Counted from the stretch's first letter, positions 34,895 through 44,065 are shown. The stretch is 62,490 nucleotides of DNA from Bacteroides sp. (GCA_030151885.1 JASLCG010000106.1:1-62490); one strand, 5' to 3'. Translations and numbers: made by a program. Notes: a model not told the origin generated them from the sequence alone.

Positions 34895-36170
34895 TAAGAT
34901 CAAATTATTTCATAAAATAGGGGTAAATATAGCTAGATATATCGTTTCTACAGTATTTATATTCTCGGGTTTTGTGAAGATAATAGATCCTATGGGCTTC
35001 TTTTATAAGCTTCAAGACTATGCAATCGCTTTTAATCTTGATGCAATTCCAAGCTTTTTACTCTTAGGGGCGTCTTTTTTCTTATCTGCATTAGAGTTTG
35101 TCGTAGGTCTATATTTATTCTTTGGTGTTAGAAGAAAAATATCAGCCTTTATATCTTTACTCTTGATGGGAGTTATGACTCCTTTAACTCTTTTATTAGC
35201 AATATTAAATCCTATTTCAGACTGTGGTTGCTTTGGAGATGCTTTGGTTATTTCAAACTGGCAGACATTTTGGAAAAACATAATTTTGCTATTGCTTATT
35301 ATATTCCTTTATCGCAATAGCAGAAAAATAACGCGCTTCTTTAGCATTGAAACAAACTGGGTTGTATCTCTTTATAGTATATTCTTTATCTTTATTTTAG
35401 GCTTTTATTGTCTATATTATCTTCCTATAATTGACTTTAGGCCTTACAAAATTGGAGTTAATATTCCTGAAGCGATGTCTATACCTGTAGATGCAAAACT
35501 ACCAGAGTATGAAACTACGTTTATAATGGAAAAAGATGGAGTGGAAAAACGCTTTAGCTTAGAAAATTATCCAGATAGTACATGGACGTATGTAGATTCT
35601 GAAACTAAACTAATATCGGCAGGATATACCCCTAAAATAGAGAATTTTACAATAACAGATATTGAATATGGCGATGATATAACAGATTCAATATTATATG
35701 ATAATAACTATAACTTTATACTTATAGCTCATCAGATTTTTAAAGCAGATGATAGTAATATAGATTTAATTAATGAAATTTATGATTATAGTAAGGATAA
35801 TAATTATAATTTTATCTGTCTAACTTCATCTCCTATAGAAGATATTGAGGAGTGGCGTGATAAAACAGGTGCTGAATATCCTTTTTATCACTCGGATGAT
35901 ATTACTTTAAAGACAATTATAAGGTCTAACCCAGGACTTGTTTTATTGAAGAATGGAACAATTTATAATAAGTGGGACCATCATTCATTGCCAGATGAGT
36001 TTGACTTAGATAGGCCTCTACATGAGTTGGAATTAGGACAAATAAAATATAGAAGTACAAAACATATTTTACTAATTGTACTTGGGTGGTATATTATACC
36101 TCTTTTAGTTATATTTGGACTAGATAAAATATACCAAAGGTCCAAAAAGAAAAGAGAAAAAACAGAATAA
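34884..36170 (+). CDS. DoxX/MauE-like membrane protein with thioredoxin-like C-terminal domain (BT_3928 family)
   Basis: The 428-residue protein has a DoxX/MauE-type four-helix membrane domain (about 12-145) carrying a Cys pair in ISDCGCFGDAL, then another hydrophobic segment near 158-182. A soluble region of about 190-390 has a thioredoxin-like pattern (NFILIAHQIF.. NFICLTSSP..PGLVLLKNGTIYNKW) but no CxxC. A final transmembrane helix lies near 395-415. The CGCFG motif suggests redox chemistry at the membrane. NCBI-style naming calls this the BT_3928 family; its function is not established. It sits between DUF1599 (overlapping) and tpiA (28-nt gap). Confidence 0.82.
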   Translation: MESNKIKLFHKIGVNIARYIVSTVFIFSGFVKIIDPMGFFYKLQDYAIAFNLDAIPSFLLLGASFFLSALEFVVGLYLFFGVRRKISAFISLLLMGVMTPLTLLLAILNPISDCGCFGDALVISNWQTFWKNIILLLLIIFLYRNSRKITRFFSIETNWVVSLYSIFFIFILGFYCLYYLPIIDFRPYKIGVNIPEAMSIPVDAKLPEYETTFIMEKDGVEKRFSLENYPDSTWTYVDSETKLISAGYTPKIENFTITDIEYGDDITDSILYDNNYNFILIAHQIFKADDSNIDLINEIYDYSKDNNYNFICLTSSPIEDIEEWRDKTGAEYPFYHSDDITLKTIIRSNPGLVLLKNGTIYNKWDHHSLPDEFDLDRPLHELELGQIKYRSTKHILLIVLGWYIIPLLVIFGLDKIYQRSKKKREKTE

Positions 36171-36198
36171 CTATTTTTTACTTTTAAACAAATATAAA

Positions 36199-36960
36199 AT
36201 GAGAAAAAACATTGTTGCAGGTAACTGGAAAATGAACAAAAGCCTTCAAGAAGGTATCCAGCTAGCAAAAGATTTAAACGAAGTTTTAGCAAACGAAACA
36301 CCAAACTGTGATGTAGTAATTTGTACTCCATTCATCCACTTAGCATCAGTAACACCTCTAGTTGATGGTTCTAAGATTGGTGTTGGTGCAGAAGATTGTG
36401 CTGATAAAGAGTCTGGTGCATACACTGGTGAGGTTTCAGCTTCTATGATTGCGTCAACAGGTGCAAAATATGTAATTTTAGGTCACTCAGAGCGTCGTGC
36501 TTACTACCACGAAACTTCTGCTACTCTTAAAGACAAAGTTAAATTAGCTTTAGCTAATAACTTAACTCCAATCTTCTGTATTGGTGAGGTTCTTGAAGAA
36601 AGAGAAGCTAACAAACAAAACGAAGTGGTTAAAGCTCAACTTTCAGAAGCTTTATTTGACCTTTCTGCAGAAGATTTTGCTAAGCTAGTAATTGCTTATG
36701 AGCCAGTTTGGGCTATTGGTACAGGTAAAACTGCAACTGGTGAGCAAGCGCAAGAAATTCATGCTTATATTCGTTCAGTAATTGCTGACAAATATGGTAA
36801 AGATGTTGCTAATAATATCTCTATTCTTTATGGTGGTAGCTGTAAAGCATCTAATGCAAAAGAACTATTTGCTAATCCAGATGTTGATGGAGGTCTTATC
36901 GGTGGTGCTTCACTTAAAGCAGAAGACTTTAAAGGTGTTATTGACGGCTTCAAAGCTTAA
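36199..36960 (+). CDS. tpiA: Triosephosphate isomerase
   Basis: TpiA interconverts dihydroxyacetone phosphate and glyceraldehyde 3-phosphate in glycolysis. The 253-residue protein starts RKNIVAGNWKMNKS, with substrate-site Asn and Lys. It has the electrophilic His in VILGHSERRAYYHE near 97, the catalytic Glu in VIAYEPVWAIGTGKTA near 170, and ILYGGSCKASNA plus GGLIGGASL for phosphate binding. Codon use is strongly biased, as expected for a glycolytic gene. Confidence 0.97.
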   Translation: MRKNIVAGNWKMNKSLQEGIQLAKDLNEVLANETPNCDVVICTPFIHLASVTPLVDGSKIGVGAEDCADKESGAYTGEVSASMIASTGAKYVILGHSERRAYYHETSATLKDKVKLALANNLTPIFCIGEVLEEREANKQNEVVKAQLSEALFDLSAEDFAKLVIAYEPVWAIGTGKTATGEQAQEIHAYIRSVIADKYGKDVANNISILYGGSCKASNAKELFANPDVDGGLIGGASLKAEDFKGVIDGFKA

Positions 36961-36975
36961 TATAATATAGATATA

Positions 36976-37018
36976 TTCAGGATTTAAGAATTTTCTTAAA
37001 TCCTGAATTATAATTTTG
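36976..37018 (+). promoter_or_regulatory. Hairpin followed by a -7 box between tpiA and the SPOR gene
   Basis: A near-perfect inverted repeat of 15 nt arms (36976-36990 with 36993-37007; arm TTCAGGATTTAAGAA) lies after tpiA but lacks a T tract. Four bases later TAATTTTG (37011-37018) matches the -7 consensus, 19 nt before the SPOR gene. The hairpin may end or stabilise the tpiA message while the box starts a new one. Confidence 0.5.
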
Positions 37019-37037
37019 TAACATTAATATTAGGGTT

Positions 37038-37505
37038 ATGCTTAAGAAAATAATCTTCAGTTTTATATTATTATCATGTAGTCTATTAACTTTTGCTCAG
37101 AAAGATATTATTAAAGATATCCAGAAAAGTGAATACGGTAAGGGTAAGGTGCGCATTTTTCAAGACCCAGCAATTGCTAATTTGCTAAATTCAACAAAAG
37201 CTGAGTTAATTGATAAAGGTGATAAGAAAATGTTGAAAACTGCTGGTTATAGAATTCAAGTATATGCAGGTAATAATACTCGTGAGGCGAAATCACAGGC
37301 AGAACAAACTGCTCTAGAGATAGCTAAGTATTTTCCTGGTATTACAATATATACGCCTTTCTTAAGTCCTAGATGGATTTGCCGTGTTGGAGATTTCACT
37401 AGTATTGAAGAGGCAGATGCAATGTTGAGAGATATTAAGAAATTAAAGAAATTTAGAGAAGTTGCTATTGTGCGTGAGCAAGTATTAATCCCGATTGAAG
37501 AATAA
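37038..37505 (+). CDS. SPOR domain-containing exported protein
   Basis: The 155-residue protein has a signal peptide ending LLTFAQ near 21 and a SPOR domain at about 67-150 (GYRIQVYAGNNTREAKSQAE.. in two parts, and a WICRVGDFTSIEEADAMLRDI half). SPOR domains bind denuded glycan strands of septal peptidoglycan, so a role in cell division or envelope remodelling is likely. The signal ends in AQ rather than a lipobox, so it is secreted to the periplasm without lipidation. folE follows by 12 nt. Confidence 0.88.
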   Translation: MLKKIIFSFILLSCSLLTFAQKDIIKDIQKSEYGKGKVRIFQDPAIANLLNSTKAELIDKGDKKMLKTAGYRIQVYAGNNTREAKSQAEQTALEIAKYFPGITIYTPFLSPRWICRVGDFTSIEEADAMLRDIKKLKKFREVAIVREQVLIPIEE

Positions 37506-37517
37506 TATATTATAGAT

Positions 37518-38108
37518 ATGCTTGAAAAAGAGACTTTTGATTCTCTAGGACTAGAGATAGATAAGTTAAAAGAACACTATACTGAAGTATTGGGCTTATT
37601 AGGTGAAGATGCTTCTAGAGAAGGTCTTATTAAAACACCAGAACGTGTGGCTAAAGCTATGTTATCGTTGACTAAAGGATACAGAATGGATCCTAAGGCG
37701 GTGTTAATGAGTGCTAGATTCAAAGAAGATTATAACCAAATGGTTATTGTAAAAGATATAGATTTTTTCTCTCTATGCGAGCATCATATGCTACCTTTCT
37801 ATGGAACTGCTCATGTGGCTTATATTCCGAATGGATATATTACAGGTTTAAGTAAAATAGCTCGTGTTGTTGATATCTTTTCTCATAGGTTACAGGTTCA
37901 AGAGAGAATGACACTGCAAATAAAAGAGTGTATTCAGGAGGCTTTAAATCCTTTGGGGGTAATGGTTGTATTGGAAGCAAAGCATATGTGTATGCAAATG
38001 CGTGGTGTAGAAAAACAGAATTCTATAACTACTACTTCAGACTTTACAGGAGCTTTTAACCAAGCCAAAACAAGAGAAGAGTTTATGAATTTAATTCGTC
38101 AAAGATAA
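37518..38108 (+). CDS. folE: GTP cyclohydrolase I
   Basis: FolE converts GTP to 7,8-dihydroneopterin triphosphate, the first step of folate synthesis and also a source for queuosine precursors. The 196-residue enzyme has the zinc-ligand motif SLCEHHMLPFYGTAHVAYIP near 88-107 and the third ligand Cys in KHMCMQMRGV near 158-167, with the DFTGAF motif near the end. It is cotranscribed with the SPOR gene, and its stop codon lies in a terminator hairpin. Confidence 0.96.
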   Translation: MLEKETFDSLGLEIDKLKEHYTEVLGLLGEDASREGLIKTPERVAKAMLSLTKGYRMDPKAVLMSARFKEDYNQMVIVKDIDFFSLCEHHMLPFYGTAHVAYIPNGYITGLSKIARVVDIFSHRLQVQERMTLQIKECIQEALNPLGVMVVLEAKHMCMQMRGVEKQNSITTTSDFTGAFNQAKTREEFMNLIRQR

Positions 38109-38123
38109 CTTGACGAATTTTTT
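38093..38123 (+). terminator. Intrinsic terminator overlapping the folE stop codon
   Basis: A perfect 10-bp stem (AATTCGTCAA at 38093-38102 with TTGACGAATT at 38110-38119), loop of 7 nt, is followed by T residues. The left arm is the last coding sequence of folE. Only two bases separate the T tract from the convergent dnaG end. Confidence 0.82.
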
Positions 38124-38125
38124 AT

Positions 38126-40132
38126 TTAAAATAAAGGAATTACTACTCTATCACCTAATTTCTTAGCCATAACAGTTTGTACTTCTTTTAAATCTAAATA
38201 CCTCTGCATTAGTTCTGTACATTTAGCTGAATCTTGTGCAATAGAAGGGTTTTGAAGGTTTGTCATGACATGCTTCATTTCAGTTGTAAGCAGAGCATTC
38301 TTATAGTTTAGAAGCAGCGTAGGAATAAGTTCATCTAGCCTTTTCTCGTCTGTCTGAATCTCTTGTCCTTTAGTGTGGTATTTGCTTAGTTGGTATTTTT
38401 CACTAACTAAATCAGCTGTTAATTTACTGATGTTAGGATTGGGGTGTGTTAGAAAAAACCTAGAAATGCTACTTTCATTACCATGTTGTGAAATAAATTT
38501 TTCACTTTCATTTAATATTTCTCGATGTAGTTTATTGTAGAAGGAAATTTCATCTTCCTGAAGGTCGTTAATAATATATTGAACTACAGTGATGTCATAC
38601 TCTTGATCTTGATCGTCGATAACTTTACAGATAACTTTGTCTCCATATCTTACTAAAGCTTGAATAATAAGTAATTCAAATCTGTAGAACTCCTGTCCTT
38701 CTTGTCCTTTGTTAGGTATTAAAGATGTTTGACTGAGAACACTAGGCTGTGTTTCTGTTTCAACTTTTGTAGGAGATGTAGCGATGTCAGCGGCGCGCTG
38801 TTCTTTCTTTTTATTTTTATCTAACTCTTGCTTTTTTATCTTGGTAACTGCATCTACTAATATACTCTCATCAATATGTAATAATTGACTAGTCTCTTTT
38901 ATATATACAGATCGTATAATCGTTTCGGGGATAACGGCAATACTTTTAACAATATCTGTAATAAGTTCAGCTTTTTTTATAGGATCATCTCCGGCATCAT
39001 TCATTAACAAGCTAGACTTAAAACGAATAAAATCCGTTTCATTTTTGGAAATATATTCTTGGAAAGAGCTTGCATTCTGTTTTCTGGCAAAAGAGTCTGG
39101 GTCTTCACCATCTGGTAAAAGAACTACTTTTACGTTTAACCCTTCTTCTAGTAACATGTCAATCCCTCTTAAAGAGGCATGAATCCCAGCCATGTCACCA
39201 TCATATAGTACAATAATATTGTCTGTAAAGCGGTGAATCAATCTGATTTGACCTGTAGTTAGAGCTGTTCCAGATGATGATACTACATTTTGTACACCAG
39301 CTTGATGCATTGAGATGACATCCGTATATCCTTCAACTAAAAAACAACAGTCAGATTTTACTATGGCTTGCTTAGCAAAGAATATTCCATAAAGTTCGTT
39401 GCTTTTTGTATAGATATCAGACTCTGGAGAGTTAATGTACTTGGCTATCTTTTTGTTGGCAGTATTAAGTGTCCTGCCACCAAAGGCTACAACTTTGCCC
39501 GATAATGTATGTACAGGAAACATTACACGATCCCAAAACTTATCTCTTATTTCTCCTCTATCGTTTTCGTAACATAGCCCAGTTTTAATAAGATAGTCTT
39601 TTTTGAATCCCTTTTTAAGGGCTTCTGACGCAAGTGAATTGTTATCACTTAAAGCATATCCGAGTTGAAACTTTTCGATAATGTCGTCTCTAAATCCTCT
39701 TGATCTAAAGTATGCTAGACCTATAGATTTTCCATCGATATGATTTTTAAGAGTGTTGGCAAAGAAGTCTCTTGCAAAATCGTTGACAATAAACATGCTT
39801 TCACGATCACTTCTAGCCTGTTTTTCTTCTGCCGACAACTCTCTTTCTTGAATCTCAATACCATATTTTTTAGCAAGGAACTTAAGAGCTTCATAATAGT
39901 TTACCTGCTCATGTTCCATAATGAAGTGGACAACATTTCCTCCTTTACCGCAGCTAAAACATTTACATATTTGTTTACTTTGCGATACACTGAAAGATGG
40001 TGTCTTTTCGTTATGGAAAGGGCATAGACCTATATAGTTTGCACCACGTTTTCTAAGTGTTACAAACTCTGAAACGACATCTACAATATTTGCCGCCCCC
40101 ATAATTCGGTCAATGGTAATTTGATCTATCAT
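38126..40132 (-). CDS. dnaG: DNA primase
   Basis: DnaG makes RNA primers for replication. The 668-residue protein has a CHC2 zinc ribbon (Cys37, His40, Cys58, Cys61), the core with TOPRIM motif EGYTDVIS near 265 and YDGDMAGIHAS near 312. Its C-terminal helicase-binding region, after a polar Lys/Gln/Thr linker (about 435-470), is divergent. The gene lies 58 nt downstream of tyrA on the same strand with no terminator between, so some of its transcription could come from the attenuated aromatic operon. Confidence 0.95.
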   Translation of the reverse strand: MIDQITIDRIMGAANIVDVVSEFVTLRKRGANYIGLCPFHNEKTPSFSVSQSKQICKCFSCGKGGNVVHFIMEHEQVNYYEALKFLAKKYGIEIQERELSAEEKQARSDRESMFIVNDFARDFFANTLKNHIDGKSIGLAYFRSRGFRDDIIEKFQLGYALSDNNSLASEALKKGFKKDYLIKTGLCYENDRGEIRDKFWDRVMFPVHTLSGKVVAFGGRTLNTANKKIAKYINSPESDIYTKSNELYGIFFAKQAIVKSDCCFLVEGYTDVISMHQAGVQNVVSSSGTALTTGQIRLIHRFTDNIIVLYDGDMAGIHASLRGIDMLLEEGLNVKVVLLPDGEDPDSFARKQNASSFQEYISKNETDFIRFKSSLLMNDAGDDPIKKAELITDIVKSIAVIPETIIRSVYIKETSQLLHIDESILVDAVTKIKKQELDKNKKKEQRAADIATSPTKVETETQPSVLSQTSLIPNKGQEGQEFYRFELLIIQALVRYGDKVICKVIDDQDQEYDITVVQYIINDLQEDEISFYNKLHREILNESEKFISQHGNESSISRFFLTHPNPNISKLTADLVSEKYQLSKYHTKGQEIQTDEKRLDELIPTLLLNYKNALLTTEMKHVMTNLQNPSIAQDSAKCTELMQRYLDLKEVQTVMAKKLGDRVVIPLF

Positions 40133-40190
40133 AATTTTTTCTCCTGCTGCAAAAATAGGAGTTTTTGATGGAAGAGTTAACGAATCTATA

Positions 40191-40964
40191 TTATTTAATC
40201 TTTTTTCGTAACTCTACTAAATAGGTTTGCATAGCTTTTTCGTCTTTTTGCTCAATAATTGTTGATAACTTCTGTAATTCTAATATAATTTTTTCAATTT
40301 GTTTTGGACTTCTTTTGTTAAATAGAATTTCTTGTAGCAAGTAGTCATCTTCACTTAATAAACCTTTAGCAATCTTCATATGCCTCTTGAAAGTTGTTCC
40401 TGGCGCATTTTGATGTTTCATGGTAGCAGCAAAAACAAATGTAGATACAAATGGTATAGATAGTGTATAGGATGCAGTTTCATCGTGTTCTTCAAAGGTG
40501 TATTCAAAAATATTAAGTCCTAAGTCATAATATAAGTCTTTAAAAAACACTTTTCCAAGATGATCACTTTCTTCTATTACAATTGCATTCTCGTTTGCAA
40601 GATTAGATAGACTAGCAAAGGTTGGTCCAAACATAGGGTGTGACGAAACAAATCTAAAACCACTTTCTTTATAGAAGGTTTGTAATCCGTTTTTTATAGA
40701 GGCTATATCACTAAGTATACAGTCTTGAGGTAGATATGGAATAATTTCTTTAAATGCTTCGATAGTATATTTTACAGTAACGGCATTTATGACTAATTCT
40801 GGTTTAAAATCTTTTACCTCTTGATATGTGGTAAATCTGTATGCATGATAGATAAATTTAAGTTGTTGAGGATCTTTGTCTATAACTGCTGTTTCGTGTT
40901 TAAAGCTGATAAGATCTGTAAAAAATGATCCCATTTTACCAGCTCCTATGATTAAAATTCTCAT
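40191..40964 (-). CDS. tyrA: Prephenate dehydrogenase
   Basis: TyrA oxidatively decarboxylates prephenate to 4-hydroxyphenylpyruvate for tyrosine synthesis. The 257-residue protein starts with the Rossmann motif IGAGKMGSFF and has an acidic residue (VIDKD) at the end of beta2, favouring NAD. The conserved block with SHPMFGPTFASL near 108-119 and the helical C-terminal dimerisation domain follow. No ACT domain is fused, so feedback control may be weak and the leader attenuator may matter more. It is the last gene of the aromatic operon. Confidence 0.9.
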   Translation of the reverse strand: MRILIIGAGKMGSFFTDLISFKHETAVIDKDPQQLKFIYHAYRFTTYQEVKDFKPELVINAVTVKYTIEAFKEIIPYLPQDCILSDIASIKNGLQTFYKESGFRFVSSHPMFGPTFASLSNLANENAIVIEESDHLGKVFFKDLYYDLGLNIFEYTFEEHDETASYTLSIPFVSTFVFAATMKHQNAPGTTFKRHMKIAKGLLSEDDYLLQEILFNKRSPKQIEKIILELQKLSTIIEQKDEKAMQTYLVELRKKIK

Positions 40965-40975
40965 TGCTTATTTTC

Positions 40976-42043
40976 TTATCTATTAATGATTTCCATTTGT
41001 TGTCTAACCGATTCTTCATGAATGGCTTCAAAAACCTCTTTTATAAACTCGGCCGACATGTCGCAAGATATTCCTTGCTCAGCTCTTTTATCAAGTATCT
41101 CACTGTATCTGCCAGACTGTAATACAGTCATATTATGCTCTTTTTTATATGTTCCTATCTCTCGAGCAATTCTCATTCGTTTAGAAAGAATATCAATAAG
41201 GTCATTATCGCATAAATCTATTTGTTTTCGAAGAATTGCTAAGTTTTCTGTTGTCTGTAATTGATTACCTTCTCTGATTACAAGTAGATTTAAAATGTAA
41301 TCAAGAATATCTGGCGTAACTTGTTGTGCTGCATCACTCCAAGCACATTCAGGATTACAATGACTCTCTACAATAAGTCCATGAAAATTTAAGTCCATAG
41401 CTTGTTGACATAAAGAAGCTATTAATTCTCTTTTGCCACCAATATGGCTTGGATCACACAGAATAGGAAGTTCTGGTATTCTCCTTCTCAGTTCGATAGG
41501 AATATGCCATTGAGGAAGATTCCTATATATTTTCTTTTCATAACTGCTAAATCCTCTGTGTATTGCTCCAAGTTTGGTAATACCTGCATTAGATAGGCGT
41601 TCTAATCCACCAATCCACAGCTCTAAGTCTGGGTTTACAGGGTTCTTAACTAATACAGGGATATCTACACCTTTCAGAGCATCTGCTATTTCTTGTACGG
41701 CAAAAGGGTTTGCAGTTGTTCTAGCCCCAATCCATAGTAAATCAATATTTGCATTTAAAGCAGCTTCTGCATGTTTGGCTGTGGCAACTTCTGTTGAAAC
41801 ATACATTCCTGTTTCTTTTTTTACTTGTTGTAACCAGGGCAAAGCTTTTACACCTACGCCTTCAAAACCTCCAGGTTTGGTTCTGGGTTTCCATATTCCA
41901 GCTCTGAAAATTTTAATCTCTTTAGATGCTAATTGTATAGCAGTGTTCATAACTTGTTCTTCGGTTTCTGCGCTACATGGACCGGCAATAACAAGTGGTC
42001 TCTTAGCTGATATACCAGGCAGCAATATTGATTCTAGTTTCAT
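40976..42043 (-). CDS. Bifunctional 3-deoxy-7-phosphoheptulonate synthase / chorismate mutase
   Basis: The 355-residue protein fuses a DAHP synthase (about 1-260; VIAGPCSAET at 18-27, FRAGIWKPRTKPGGFEGVG, CDPSHIGGKREL, VESHCNPECAWSD) to a C-terminal AroQ-type chorismate mutase (about 262-355; LAILRKQIDLCDNDLIDIL.. SKRMRIAREIGTYKKEHN). It therefore catalyses both the first committed step of the shikimate pathway and the chorismate to prephenate step. In such fusions the mutase domain often acts as the allosteric sensor of the synthase. It lies 7 nt after the aminotransferase and 11 nt before tyrA. Confidence 0.93.
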   Translation of the reverse strand: MKLESILLPGISAKRPLVIAGPCSAETEEQVMNTAIQLASKEIKIFRAGIWKPRTKPGGFEGVGVKALPWLQQVKKETGMYVSTEVATAKHAEAALNANIDLLWIGARTTANPFAVQEIADALKGVDIPVLVKNPVNPDLELWIGGLERLSNAGITKLGAIHRGFSSYEKKIYRNLPQWHIPIELRRRIPELPILCDPSHIGGKRELIASLCQQAMDLNFHGLIVESHCNPECAWSDAAQQVTPDILDYILNLLVIREGNQLQTTENLAILRKQIDLCDNDLIDILSKRMRIAREIGTYKKEHNMTVLQSGRYSEILDKRAEQGISCDMSAEFIKEVFEAIHEESVRQQMEIINR

Positions 42044-42050
42044 GTTATAT

Positions 42051-43226
42051 TTAGTTTGTTTTTTTATTCATTTGTTTAATTCTTTCTAAAGCTTCTTTAA
42101 GCTTCTCTTGGTTAGAGCATAAAGATACTCTTATGTATCTAGCACCATTACTTCCAAATATAAATCCTGGGGTAATAAAAACGCGTGCTTCTTTAAGGAC
42201 TTTTTCAGTAAGGGCTTCTACATCACTATAAATATCAGGAATTCTTGCCCATAAAAATAAACCTACTTGGTTTTTATCATAACTACAGCCCAACTCGTTA
42301 AGTATTTCTACGGCAAGGCTTCTTCTCTGTTTGTAGTTTTCATTATTTACTTCATACCAGTTATGATCCACTTTCAATGCTTCAGCTGCCGCTAATTGTA
42401 AGGGTCTAAACATGCCGCTATCTATATTGCTTTTAACTTTTAATATCCAAGAAATAAAAACTTCATTAGCAGCTACCATTCCTATTCTCCATCCAGACAT
42501 ATTATGACTTTTACTCATAGAGTTAAGTTCTATACAACAGTCTTTAGCTCCAGGAATACTAAGTATACTTAAAGGCTCATTATTTAGAATGAAGCTATAT
42601 GGGTTATCATTAACGACTATTATGTTATGTTGTTTAGCAAAATCCACAATTTTTTTAAATAATTCATGGCTCGCATTTGTTCCAGTAGGCATATTAGGAT
42701 AGTTGATCCACATTAGTTTAACCTTAGATAAATCCATTTTCTCTAACTCATCAAAGTTTGGCATCCAGCCCTTTGTTTCATCTAGGTTATAGCTAACAAC
42801 GTCTGCTCCTAAAATTTTGCTAAGTGAAGTATATGTAGGGTAGCCAGGGTTAGGTACTAATACTTGTTCTCCAGGATTAACAAAAGCTAAGGTAATATGC
42901 AATATACCTTCTTTAGAACCTATAAGAGGTTGTATCTCTTTATTTGAATTTAAGATAACTCCATATGACTCTTTATACCAATGTGCAAACTCCTCTCTAA
43001 GTTCAGGTATACCTGTATAGGGTTGGTAACCATGGTTTGTCTCTTTTTGTGCTTCGGTACAAAGGGTGTTAATAACTTCTTTTGTTGGTGGCAAGTCAGG
43101 GCTGCCAATGCCTAGGCTAATAATATCTTTTCCTTCTTTATTAAGCTGTCCTATTTCTTTTAGCTTTCTAGAAAAGTAGTATTCTTTTACCTCGTTAAGT
43201 CTATTGGCTGGTTGTATATTTAGCAT
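42051..43226 (-). CDS. Pyridoxal phosphate aminotransferase, class I/II, of the aromatic operon
   Basis: The 391-residue fold-type I aminotransferase has the PLP lysine Lys239 in SMSKSHNMSGWR, the Asn-Pro block near VNDNPYSFI (207-212), and the phosphate-contact Arg in the same loop. It resembles LL-diaminopimelate and aspartate aminotransferase-like enzymes. Its position between pheA and DAHP synthase argues that it transaminates phenylpyruvate, 4-hydroxyphenylpyruvate or prephenate; that is inference from context. It overlaps pheA by 7 nt. Confidence 0.88.
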   Translation of the reverse strand: MLNIQPANRLNEVKEYYFSRKLKEIGQLNKEGKDIISLGIGSPDLPPTKEVINTLCTEAQKETNHGYQPYTGIPELREEFAHWYKESYGVILNSNKEIQPLIGSKEGILHITLAFVNPGEQVLVPNPGYPTYTSLSKILGADVVSYNLDETKGWMPNFDELEKMDLSKVKLMWINYPNMPTGTNASHELFKKIVDFAKQHNIIVVNDNPYSFILNNEPLSILSIPGAKDCCIELNSMSKSHNMSGWRIGMVAANEVFISWILKVKSNIDSGMFRPLQLAAAEALKVDHNWYEVNNENYKQRRSLAVEILNELGCSYDKNQVGLFLWARIPDIYSDVEALTEKVLKEARVFITPGFIFGSNGARYIRVSLCSNQEKLKEALERIKQMNKKTN

Positions 43227-44065
43227 GGTAGTTGTTTTTTAGATTCAGGATACTCTCCTAATATTTTTAATTCTTTTGTGAGTGGATTAATTGCATTTAG
43301 TGCTGCTTTGTATTCAGTAATTGAATTAAAAGATATATCAATATAAAACTGATACTCCCACTCTCTGCCAATAATTGGAAGAGACTGTATCTTAGTAAGG
43401 TTCATTTTATAATAGGAAAGTATTGATAGTACAGGTGAAAGACTACCTGTTTCGTGTGGCAATGTTAATACTAGGCTTGCTTTATCAATATCTAGCTTTT
43501 CTAGCTCTTCCACTTTCTGTATATCTTCTACAATCAAAAACCTAGTGAAGTTATGCTTGTTAGTTTCAATACCTTCTTGCAATATTTTCATACCATTGAG
43601 TTCTGCTGCTTTTTTAGAGCATATTGCAGCGTGTCCCGAAAGTTTTTCTTTCTTTATAATTTCTGCACTCAATGCTGTGTCTTCACATTCAACGACCCTC
43701 ATATATGGGTGTTTTTGAATAAAATTTCTACATTGCATCAAGGCTATTGGATGGGAATTTATTTCTTTAATATCCTCCCAGTCATCCGTAGGTAAACAAG
43801 CAAGACAATGAGATATTCTAAGTTTATGTTCTCCTGTAACTCTAGTGTTACTTTCTTTAAGAAGCTCATTATTATGTAGTAAACTTCCAGCGATTGTATT
43901 TTCAATAGCTAGCATACCAATTACAGAAGAATCTTTCTTGATATTGTCAAAAATTTCCTCAAATGTAGAGCAGCATATTAGTTCTATCTGTTCTGTAGAA
44001 AAGTATTCGTGCGCCGCTATATCATGATATGATCCAAAAACTCCTTGTATTGCTATTTTTTTCAT
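43220..44065 (-). CDS. pheA: Prephenate dehydratase
   Basis: The enzyme converts prephenate to phenylpyruvate for phenylalanine synthesis. The 281-residue protein has the catalytic domain (about 1-180) beginning IAIQGVFGSYHDIAA and carrying the Thr-Arg-Phe catalytic motif in NKHNFTRFLIV. An ACT domain (about 193-270) contains HETGSLSPVLSILSYY and IIGREWEYQFYIDI, the usual Phe-binding regulatory elements. It is a stand-alone dehydratase without a fused chorismate mutase, which instead sits on the DAHP synthase. It is the first structural gene after the attenuator. Confidence 0.94.
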   Translation of the reverse strand: MKKIAIQGVFGSYHDIAAHEYFSTEQIELICCSTFEEIFDNIKKDSSVIGMLAIENTIAGSLLHNNELLKESNTRVTGEHKLRISHCLACLPTDDWEDIKEINSHPIALMQCRNFIQKHPYMRVVECEDTALSAEIIKKEKLSGHAAICSKKAAELNGMKILQEGIETNKHNFTRFLIVEDIQKVEELEKLDIDKASLVLTLPHETGSLSPVLSILSYYKMNLTKIQSLPIIGREWEYQFYIDISFNSITEYKAALNAINPLTKELKILGEYPESKKQLPC

